Assembly: GCA_903835005.1 (NCBI GenBank)
Contig: CAILLK010000141.1
Location: forward strand, 1-64,000
Source: an uncultured Bacteroidota bacterium
Lineage (GTDB): Bacteria > Bacteroidota > Bacteroidia > Chitinophagales > Chitinophagaceae
DNA: 64,000 nt
Direction: 5' to 3'
Shown here: in pieces, positions 18,767-28,400 of the stretch
Numbering within the stretch: position 1 is the first letter of the stretch
Layout of the letters: each line of letters starts with the position of its first letter
Made by a program: the position numbers and the translations under genes
The notes under the pieces: generated by a model
What the model was told of the DNA's origin: nothing
The model's input: only the letters and a program-made list of their open reading frames with translations
The model's database searches: none

Positions 18767-20356
18767 ATGTCTATACCTAAAGAGCCGCGACAGATAATGA
18801 TCAACCTGATGTACCTGGTGTTGACCGCCCTGCTGGCCCTAAATGTATCCAATGAGATTCTCAACGCCTTTAAGACATTGAGCCTCAGTATCGACCGGTC
18901 GAATAAATCTATTGACCAGAAGAATACTGAAGTCTATGATGCTATTAAGGAAAATGAGAAAGCGCCAGGCCAGGAAGCTAAAGTAAAACCTTACCGTGAA
19001 AAAGCAGATGCTGTTGTGAAACGTGCTGATGACATGGTTAAATTCTTTGAGGTGTGGAAAAAGAGGATTACTATTGAGGCTGGTGGTTATAATGTTGATC
19101 CGGAAGACTCAGCCCTGCATATTCCTGCCAGGATGGATAATATTGATGCAACAACGAAATTGCTTGTGGAACTGAAAGGAGGCGATACAATGAAGAAGCA
19201 GATTACAGATGTGCGTGATTTCTTTCTAAGCCAGCTTACTAAAGAGGATACTGCAAAGTTAAGTCCGCTTATGCCGTTGCGTATTACCCATGCCAAGAAA
19301 AATGATCACAACCCTACCGGTGACTGGAGTATTGAAAATTTCGAGCATATGCCTGCCATTGCAGCAATAGCCTTATTTTCAAAGTATGAGAACGACGTGC
19401 GCAGCAGTGAAGCACTCGTGCTGAACAGGTTGTTTGAAGAAGCGCATATGAAGGATATCAAGTTTGATACCATTGGTGCGGTGGCTGTTCCTAAAACAAG
19501 TTATGCACTTGAAGGTCAGAAAATCGAAGCTTCCATATTATTGGCTGCATTCAATAAAGCCCAGAGGCCAACAGTAATAATGCAAGGAGGCGGTGGTTCT
19601 ACCAAGCCGGCGCTGAACGGTGTAGTTCCCTGGGAGACAATTGCTCATGGAGTTGGATTGCAAACGGTACGAGGCCGAATTGAATTACAAACAGAAACCG
19701 GCCCGGTTTCAAGAGACTGGAAGTTTGAATACATGGTAGGTAGTACCGGAGCTTCAATGGCGCTTGATAAGATGAACGTGTTCTATATTGGTGTCGACAA
19801 TCCGGTAACCGTTGCAGCGGCAGGTTATTCTGTTGAAGATGTTTCGATAGCTGCTGCTACCGGTGGTTGTACTATTACCGGTGACAAAGGTCATTTTGTG
19901 ATCAAAGACCTGAAAAAAATTGATCCGAACTTTGTAGTTGAAATTTTTGCGAAGACTCAGGACGGTTCGAAGAAGAAAGTGGGTGAAATGAAAATAAGAG
20001 TAAAGAAGATTCCGGATCCGGTGGCTATGGTTAACGGAAAACCCGGTGGAGGTATGCCTGCATCGATCTTCAGAGCACAGGGTGGCCCGATAGCTGTACT
20101 TGCCTCATTTGATTTTGATGCTAAGTTCAAGATCGTAAGCTTTGATTACAGTACTACTCCGAAAGGAAAAGATTATCAGGGGCCGTTTCACGTAGAGAAC
20201 CGGGCCGTAGGTTGCCGGTTCAGCGACAATGCCCAGGTTTCTAAATTCCTGAATCTGGCAAAGGCCGGCGATAAAGTTTTCCTTGATGACATCAAGGCGG
20301 TTGGTCCTGATGGTACCACAAGGACACTGGCGCCATTATATTTTACTTTGAATTAA
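18767..20356 (+). CDS. gldM: T9SS/gliding motor protein GldM
   Basis: Stator-spanning shaft protein, 529 residues. A single N-terminal transmembrane helix (about 11-30, PRQIMINLMYLVLTALLALN, with Asn and Arg as in family members) crosses the inner membrane. The rest forms a chain of periplasmic domains: a helical D1 domain (about 35-225) and beta-rich domains to the C-terminus (GQKIEASILLAAF, MNVFYIGVDNPVTV, RAQGGPIAVLASFDFDAKF). The helix packs inside the GldL pentamer and the periplasmic end contacts the GldK-GldN ring. The order and length match gldM in other gliders. gldN starts 23 bp later. Confidence 0.95.
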   Translation: MSIPKEPRQIMINLMYLVLTALLALNVSNEILNAFKTLSLSIDRSNKSIDQKNTEVYDAIKENEKAPGQEAKVKPYREKADAVVKRADDMVKFFEVWKKRITIEAGGYNVDPEDSALHIPARMDNIDATTKLLVELKGGDTMKKQITDVRDFFLSQLTKEDTAKLSPLMPLRITHAKKNDHNPTGDWSIENFEHMPAIAAIALFSKYENDVRSSEALVLNRLFEEAHMKDIKFDTIGAVAVPKTSYALEGQKIEASILLAAFNKAQRPTVIMQGGGGSTKPALNGVVPWETIAHGVGLQTVRGRIELQTETGPVSRDWKFEYMVGSTGASMALDKMNVFYIGVDNPVTVAAAGYSVEDVSIAAATGGCTITGDKGHFVIKDLKKIDPNFVVEIFAKTQDGSKKKVGEMKIRVKKIPDPVAMVNGKPGGGMPASIFRAQGGPIAVLASFDFDAKFKIVSFDYSTTPKGKDYQGPFHVENRAVGCRFSDNAQVSKFLNLAKAGDKVFLDDIKAVGPDGTTRTLAPLYFTLN

Positions 20357-20379
20357 TTAACTTTTAAAAATATAAGGAT

Positions 20380-21303
20380 ATGAACATCCTAGACAGAATA
20401 CAATTTACAGCAGCAGTAGTATTACTTTTTTCCGGAAGCGCAGCATTTGCTCAACCAGGTAGTACAACTGATGTCAGCCTGACTGACAAAGGATACTATG
20501 GTGTAAAACTGGATTCAAGCTGGAGACCTTCAAGAACCCCTGATGGCGCATATGACCGCGTGGCACACAACAGTATGCCGATTGCATGGCAGCATCTGCG
20601 TGAAGAGGATATACTCTGGAAAAAAAGAGTTTGGAGAGAAATAGATACCCGCGAGAAACAAAATATCGGTTTCAGGTATATGGGAGATGAAAATTCAGGT
20701 GGTGGTATGTTCATAGAAATCCTGATTGATGGTATAAAAAGGGGTAAAATAAGAGCCTACAGCAGTATGGATGACCGTTTTACCACTCCACTTTCAAAAG
20801 AAGAAGTTCTGGAATCGCTCGCAGGCAAGCCTGATACTATTCCGGTAACTGATCCGATTACTGGTGTTGAAACGATTAAGGTTATTAAGAAAGATTTTCA
20901 ACCGGAAGCAATTACTACTTACAGGATGAAGGAAGACTGGATATTTGACCGCAATGAGGGTAAGATGATCGTTCGTATCGTTGGTCTGGCGCCGGTAAAA
21001 GATATCATAGTAGACGGTTCTTTCAGAGGCAAGCAGTCTATGTTCTGGTTGTATTATCCCGATATCCGCGGTTTACTGGCACAGTATGAAGTATTTAATC
21101 CTGAAAATGATGTAGCCCGTTTTACGTGGGATGAGTTTTTTGAGAGCCGTCAGTTCTCCAGCAAAATCACCAAGGTGAGCAATCCGTTCCAGTCAGACTT
21201 TAAAGATCTGGGTAACGGGATGAATGCTATGGAAACATTGTATGAAAGCCAGCACGCGTCAGAAGAAATTTTTAATAAGGAACATGATATGTGGGTATAT
21301 TAA
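20380..21303 (+). CDS. gldN: T9SS/gliding ring protein GldN
   Basis: Periplasmic T9SS protein of 307 residues, partner of GldK in the ring below the translocon. The signal peptide ends around AAFAQ (residue 24). Characteristic stretches include DILWKKRVWREIDTREKQN, FQPEAITTYRMKEDWIFDRN and LFWLYYPDIRGLLAQYEVFN-like text near 220. It is the last gene of gldKLMN, closed by a strong terminator 70 bp downstream. GldN of F. johnsoniae has a close paralogue GldO; no such duplicate is present here. Confidence 0.94.
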   Translation: MNILDRIQFTAAVVLLFSGSAAFAQPGSTTDVSLTDKGYYGVKLDSSWRPSRTPDGAYDRVAHNSMPIAWQHLREEDILWKKRVWREIDTREKQNIGFRYMGDENSGGGMFIEILIDGIKRGKIRAYSSMDDRFTTPLSKEEVLESLAGKPDTIPVTDPITGVETIKVIKKDFQPEAITTYRMKEDWIFDRNEGKMIVRIVGLAPVKDIIVDGSFRGKQSMFWLYYPDIRGLLAQYEVFNPENDVARFTWDEFFESRQFSSKITKVSNPFQSDFKDLGNGMNAMETLYESQHASEEIFNKEHDMWVY

Positions 21304-21374
21304 GGGATGGCTGTAAAAAAAATCCATAACAACCGGTAACAGTCATTTCAGCAATTATTATTTTAAATAATAGT

Positions 21375-21397
21375 ACCCCGGCTTGCCGGGGTATTTT
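21375..21397 (+). terminator. Terminator of gldKLMN
   Basis: GC-rich stem ACCCCGGC / GCCGGGGT around a minimal loop, followed by ATTTTTAT. It lies 70 bp after gldN. Confidence 0.85.
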
Positions 21398-21434
21398 TAT
21401 AATACTATAGTCAATAATACATGATCTGAATTAA

Positions 21435-22160
21435 ATGGAGCAAAAAAACAAGCCAGTAATTGAAGTTTGTCTGTCACCTGCATTGTTGCATTTATACAAC
21501 GTAGCAGATACAGTAGTAGTAATCATAGATATTTTCAGAGCAACATCAACCATTACAGCGGCATTGCATAATGGTGCAAAATGTGTTATTCCTGTAGCTT
21601 CAGTCGAAGAATGCATTCGGGTGGGGGCCTCTGTTTCCGGAAGTATTACCGCAGGAGAGCGTGATGGTAAAGTGATCGAGGGATTGCAATTTGGTAATTC
21701 GCCTTCCGAGTATCCGTCGGAATTCATCAGTGGGAAAACCCTTGTACTTACTACAACTAATGGCACCAGGTTGCTGCACATGGTAACCGGGGCTGAAGAG
21801 ATAGTTATTGGCTCGTTTTTAAACCTGCACGCTTTATGCAGTTACCTGGTATTGAGAGGTAAAAAAGTATTACTTGCCTGCGCCTCATGGAAAGACAAAT
21901 TTAACCTGGAAGATACTTTATTTGCCGGTGCAGTAGTGGATGTAGTGCAGAATGACTTTGAAATTAACTGTGACAGTGCAAGAGCCGCACTTTATCTGCA
22001 TACGCAGTCAAATGGTGATTATATCAGTTTCCTCAGAAACAGTTCCCATTATCTAAGGTTGTCGGCCTACGGGCTTCATGATGAATTGGCTTATTGCGTC
22101 ACCACCGATCTGCATCCTGTATTACCTGTTCTTCGAGGCAAGGAAATTGTCAGTTTATAG
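21435..22160 (+). CDS. comB: 2-phosphosulfolactate phosphatase family protein (ComB)
   Basis: Cytosolic protein of 241 residues of the ComB family, Mg-dependent phosphatases that convert 2-phosphosulfolactate to sulfolactate. Family signatures are VVIIDIFRATSTITAAL (about 28-44), AGERDGKVIEGLQFGNSP (about 73-90) and LVLTTTNGTRLL (about 105-116). In methanogens the enzyme acts in coenzyme M synthesis. In Bacteroidota, which lack that pathway, it may act in sulfolactate or sulfonolipid-related metabolism. That substrate is not proven. It is set apart from gldN by a terminator and is probably monocistronic. Confidence 0.85.
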   Translation: MEQKNKPVIEVCLSPALLHLYNVADTVVVIIDIFRATSTITAALHNGAKCVIPVASVEECIRVGASVSGSITAGERDGKVIEGLQFGNSPSEYPSEFISGKTLVLTTTNGTRLLHMVTGAEEIVIGSFLNLHALCSYLVLRGKKVLLACASWKDKFNLEDTLFAGAVVDVVQNDFEINCDSARAALYLHTQSNGDYISFLRNSSHYLRLSAYGLHDELAYCVTTDLHPVLPVLRGKEIVSL

Positions 22161-22264
22161 CAGCATTTAACTCTGATTGAAGCCAGAGGTAAGCAGTTAT
22201 GCAAAAAGCAACGAATTAAATTTTGGTTTTTCGGTGATTTTCTTCTCTTTTTATGGCGATGAAA

Positions 22265-22329
22265 CATTATTAACACGTTAATAATGAACATCTAATGAAA
22301 GTAACAATTAGATGGTTAACACGTTTAAC
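22265..22329. promoter_or_regulatory. Palindromic operator-like cluster upstream of the giant adhesin
   Basis: A 22-bp region (22265-22286) is a perfect inverted repeat, CATTATTAAC then AC then GTTAATAATG. A second element, GTTAACACGTTTAAC at 22315-22329, repeats its core TTAACACGTT 46 bp downstream. Between them lies another 8-bp inverted pair CATCTAAT / ATTAGATG (22289-22314). The cluster sits 70-140 bp upstream of the probable promoter, where a regulator could bind. The cognate regulator is unknown. Confidence 0.5.
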
Positions 22330-22400
22330 AGGTTTAATATAATGTTTTTGTTATTAAAATAAAGAATTTCAAAAACTGGCTAAGTTGCCCATTTTTTCCC

Positions 22401-22408
22401 TACTTTTG
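22401..22408 (+). promoter_or_regulatory. -7 promoter element of the adhesin-OmpA operon
   Basis: TACTTTTG matches TAnnTTTG, 25 nt before the ATG at 22434. Confidence 0.5.
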
Positions 22409-22433
22409 CGCCATTATTGATAAACTATTTCTT

Positions 22434-25400
22434 ATGGAGGCAAAAAACCTTTACGCAGGACATTTAAATTCAGGAAAAAGCCGAATAAAATTAAGCTATT
22501 TACGTACGCTTCTTTTAATCGGTATTATGTTGGTTGGGGTATCTTCCCAGGCACAAACAACGGTACAGTACAGTCAGTCATTTACAGCCGGTGCTCTGGC
22601 ATCCCCTGCTGCATGTAATGCATGGACTACATTCAGAGCAGCACTGAACGGGAATGTTTTTTCGAGTGTAACCATTAGTGGATCTCTTGACCCTGTTGGT
22701 GTTACTAATACTGATGTCACTGCTGTGAATGCATTAGCAAACGCTTTATATACCGGAACAACTTATTCTACCGGGGGATGGAAAGTGGGTGGATGCTCAA
22801 CAAGCAATTGCGGACCAGCAAACATTGAAATAGATGTTAATGGTACCATAGGTGGTTCTGCCGCTACAACGTGTGGTTGTAACACAGGTGGTTACAGTAT
22901 CAGACCAAATTATGGTGTTGCCGGCTGGTGGGGTGGAATAGGAAGCAACTGCGGCGGAGTAAATCAGACACTGACCTTGACTTTTACTATTCAGCCGGTA
23001 TCATTTGTAAAAGGTACTGTAAATGGTTCAGGGGTTTTTGAGATCGGCGACACAATCTGTGCCAACTCGGGCGCCAACCCAATCAACTCATTACTGACAG
23101 TATCAGACCGCACAGGTGTTAATGAAGCATGGACACTTAATACCGCTCCTAACCATGGTATTGTATTAGGTATACCAGTTACAGGAGTTCCATCAGGCGC
23201 AAGTGTAAGTCCTACAGGCATTACTTATACACCAAACACCGGATTCAGCGGCGTAGATTCATTTAAGATCCAGGTAAACAACGGTACACAGACAGCCATT
23301 GCCAATATTACTGTTTTGGTTAATCCCGGTCCTTCTGCAAGTGTTGCTGGTATCAGTTATTGCCCAGGCGGTTCCGGAACACTTACTGCAAGCGGTGCTA
23401 CTACCTATACATGGGCTCCTGCAACCGGTTTATCAGCAACCACAGGTACTTCTGTAACAGCTAATCCTACAGTAACTACGACATATACTATTACAGGAAC
23501 AACAGGAGCTTGTTCGGGTACAACCACTGCACAGGTTACCGTTAATCCATTACCAACAATAGGTACATCAGTTGGTTCGGGCACAGCTACTTGTGCAGGT
23601 ACAGCAACAGCAATTACCGCAACAGGAGCTTCAACTTATACATGGTCTCCATCTACAGGATTATCGTCAACAACAGGTGCAACTGTTTCTGCAAACCCTG
23701 TATCGAATCAAACTTATACTATTACCGGCACTTCGGCAGCAGGCTGCAGTAACACAGGTACTGTTTCAGTAACTGTTAATCCATTGCCACTTATTAGCGG
23801 TGGATCAAACACCTCTGTTTGTTTGGGCAATAACACTACCCTCACAGCATCCGGAGCTTCAACCTATTCATGGTCGCCGGCTGCAGGTTTATCTGCAACT
23901 ACAGGAACAAGTGTGGTTGCCAGCCCGACTTCAACTACTACTTATTCGGTTACCGGGACTATTACTGCTACAGGCTGCCAGAGAACAGCCTTGGTTACAG
24001 TTTCTGTGAATCCGGTTCCAACAATAAGCGCTACAGGAAGTGGATTAGTAACAATTTGTTCCGGTTCATCTGCAACTTTAACCGCTACCGGTGGTGTTAG
24101 CTATACCTGGTCGCCATCAGCCGGCCTCTCTGCTACAAGCGGCAACACTGTTACCGCAAATCCTACTACTACTACTACTTACCAGATAACCGGTACCAAC
24201 TCATTTGGTTGCAGTAATTCTTCTGCTCCATTCAGTGAGGTGGTGAGTGTTAACCCGCTGCCATCGCCCATTACCGGCAACACTCAGGTATCTACAACAA
24301 TTACTACACAATTAAGTGATGGAACAGGCGGCGGAACATGGACATCTTCAAATCCTGGTAATGCTACGGTAATCGCTGCAACCGGACTTGTAAGCGGAGT
24401 TGCTCCCGGCTCAACCATTGTTACTTACACATTACCAACAACATGTGCGGTTCATACAACGGTTAATGTAAATGCAGCATCTGCAGGCCTTAATTTTGAT
24501 GGTACAACTTCTTATGTTCTATTAGGCAATCTTTTAACAGGTGGACAGTCGTACACTAAGGAAGCCTGGATTAATGTTCCTTCAACTGCAGCAAATACCA
24601 ATATTATTTCTTCACCGGATGCTCCGTTTTATATTCAATCCGGTCATCTCCAGGCAGCCAATAATTATCTGTCTGCCCCAACCTATGCTATTGATCCGGG
24701 TACTTTCCCAACAGGCCAGTGGGTTTATGTTGCTGTAACTTATGATCAGCCTAGCAATACAATGAATTTGTACCGCAATGGGGTACTTGTTGCAACAAAT
24801 ACTTCGTCTGCTTCATATGCTGCCGGTATTAATAATATTGGTGCATATGCCGGCGCTTATCTCAATAATGAAACAATGGATGAAGTGCGTGTTTGGAACA
24901 TTGCCAGGACCCAGGCTCAGATTCAGGCCAACATGAATTGCGATATTCCGCAAAATCCTAATCTTATTGCATACTATCGTTTTGACGAAGGGGTTGCTGG
25001 TGGAAATAATACCAATAAAGCTTATGTACTCGATTACAGCGGAAATGGTAATTGCGGAACCCTGACAGGATTTGCATTGACAGGAGCAGGTTCTAATTTT
25101 GTAACAGGGGCAGTAGGTGATTGCAATCCTATATCTATTACAGTACCTGCTGCTACCAATACCGGTACTGCAACTGTTTGTATTGGTCAGACCACTACAT
25201 TAAGCAACAGTGTCAGCGGTGGTTCATGGACTTCAGGAAATACAGGTACTGCCACAGTAAATGCATCTACAGGAGTTGTCACTGGTATTGCCGGTGGAAC
25301 TGTAAATATCACTTATACACTTAATTGCGGTACCGCTGTAACACCGGTAACCGTTTATCCTGCTCCTTCGCCTATTACCGGTACACCGGTAGTTTGTGCC

Positions 25401-28400
25401 AGTGGCGGAAATACTACTTTGAATAATGCTACTGCTGCTGGAATATGGACCAGCAGCAACGGAAATGCAACAATCGGTTCTGCTTCAGGTATTGTTACCG
25501 GAGTTACCGCTGGTAATTCTACAATTACTTATACTTTAAGTGACGGTTGCATAGTAACTGAAGTTATCACGGTTAACCCGTTACCGGTTATTACCGGCAG
25601 CCCTAACACTACAATTTGTTTGGGTCAGTCAGCTAACCTTACCGCCGGTGGCGGACTAAGTTATTCCTGGGCTCCTTCAGACGGTTTATCATCTACTGCC
25701 GGGTCAGCTGTTACTGCTTCTCCGACGGTTACTACTACTTATACTGTTACCGGTACAGGACCTGTTACCAGCTTACAAGCCCTTAGTTATGTACAGTCGT
25801 TTACCAGCGGATCTGTGCCGACAACACAGTGCACTGCATGGGCAACATTCCTCGCTTCATTAGGTAGTACCACAACCTATACCGGATTTACAATTAAAGG
25901 CAGCATGGATGCTACCGGTTACACCTGTACCGATCCGGTAGTTGCAACAGCTATAGCCAATGCGCTCAACACGGGCACTGCTGCTTCATACAGTTCAGAC
26001 GGGCATACATGGTATGTTGGTACCGGTTGCGGCGGTGGCTGCGGTGGCAGCGGACCTGCAATTGAACTGGCTGTTGATCAGGGAACATGTGCATGTGGTT
26101 CTATAGCTGCCGTTAGGCCTCAGATCAATAATACCAACTGGGGTGGATTAGGAACAACCTGCAGTGCCCCTACACAGACATTGGAAGTAGATTTTTATAC
26201 AGGTACAAGTTGTACCAATACAACGACTATTACTGTATCAGTTAATCCGCTGCCAACTATCAGCACATCAGTGGGTTCAGGTACTGCAATCTGTAATGGT
26301 TCATCAACAACAATTACTGCCAGCGGTGCGGTAAATTATACATGGTCTCCGTCTGTAGCTTTATCAGCTACTACAGGAGCTACAATAACAGCAAATCCTT
26401 CATCTTATCAATCTTATGAGATTACCGGGACAGATATTAACGGATGTTCTAACACAGCAAACGTTGATGTCAGTGTTAATCCGTTGCCAGCTTCAATCTC
26501 AGGGTCACTTAATTTCTGCCTGGGATCGGTAGTTTCATTGTCTGATGGGTCAGGTGGCGGAACATGGACCAGCAGCAACAATGCTGTTGCAACTGTTGAT
26601 GCTTTCGGAAATGTTAGTGGTGTTGCTACAGGTGTTGATACCATTACTTACACATTACCTACCAGTTGCAGCACATGGGTATCTGGAACTGTAAATCCAT
26701 TATCAGATGTTACAGTTAGTCCTCTCCTTGGACAAACTGTTTGTAACGGCGCTTCAACCACCCCTGTGATTTTTACAGGTTCTGTAGCCGGTACTGAATT
26801 TGACTGGACAAATACAATGCCTTCAATCGGTATTCCTGCTTCGGGTTCTGATACTATTTTCTCAGTATCTGCTGTAAATACATCATTTGTTTCTGACACT
26901 GGTTATTTTACGGTAACACCCTATAACAACGGTTGCCCCGGTACACCAGGCAGTTTTTATATAGCAGTTAATCCTACTCCGGATGTTTTTGCATCAAATC
27001 CTCCGCAGACTTTATGTAACGGGACAATGACAGCACCGATATCGTTTGCAGGAGATGTGGCAGGAACTATTTTTACCTGGACAAATACTAATTCCAGCAT
27101 TGGCATAGGTGCCTCCGGAACCGGCAATATCGCTTCTTTTGCAGGTATTGATACATCGGCTCAGGTACTGACATCTGTTATTACAGTAAATACCAGCGCG
27201 GCAGGCTGTACTGGCAGCTCCAACAGCTTCACCATTACTATTGATCCGACTCCGCTTTTAATTGGATCGCTGACTTCAACAATATGCAACAATACATTGT
27301 TTAATTATATTCCTTCTACACTTACTCTGGATTCTACCTTTACCTGGACACGTGCATCTGTTGCAGGAATCAGTGAGCCAGCAAGTGCCGGTACGAATAA
27401 TACCAACGAATTACTGAATGATACATCACTGGTACCGGTTAACGTTACTTATGTTTATGTGGTTCAGGCCAATGGATGTACCGATACCGCTGATGTGGTT
27501 GTTACAGTTAATCCTACACCACATCTGATATCTACGCTTGCCCCGGCTGCAGTGTGCGACAGCGCATTCTTCAGGTACTCACCCATAAGTAATGTTACAT
27601 CGGGTATTACCTTTACCTGGAGCAGGCCTGCAGTAGCAGGTATCAGCAATCCGGCCGCCAGCGGTGTGGATACAATTAAAGAATACCTGGTAAATACAAC
27701 CCCAAACCCGGTTGAAGTTCCGTATGTAGATACTATGACCTACTTCGGATGCAAGTATACCGATGTGATTACTGCAACAATTAATCCTAAACCGTTGCTG
27801 AGCACGCCTGTTTCCTTATCACAGATTTGTGACAGCTCAACATTAACCTATGTTCCTGCAAGTGCAACAACAGGAACTACCTTTACCTGGAGCCGTGCTG
27901 CAATAGCTGGTAACCCGGCAAACAGTGGCGTGGATACAATCAGTGAAATGCTGGTAAACACAACTACCGCCTCGGTTATTGTTACTTATGTCGATACCCT
28001 GAAGGCTAATGGTTGCTGGAATGCTGAGAATATTACTGTAAGGGTGATGCCTTCTCCGGTATTAAGCAGTTCTCTTGATTCGGCCATGTGCGACAGTTCT
28101 ATATTTAATTATACACCAATGAGTGCTACGGCCGGAACAGGTTTTACATGGGCCCGTCCGTTTGTTACCGGTATTCTTAATGCACCGGAAAGTGGCATTG
28201 GTAACCCTAATGAAGAACTGATCAACACTACTAACGACAACCTTAATGTTACCTACATTTATACACTGAATGACAGTGGTTGTACGCACGTTCAGGATGT
28301 AGTGGTAACCGTTCATCCTACGCCGGTTTTGTCTTCACCTCTTACATCTGTTGTGTGCAGCGGCACTCCATTTGTATATGGTCCTCTGAGCTATACGGCA

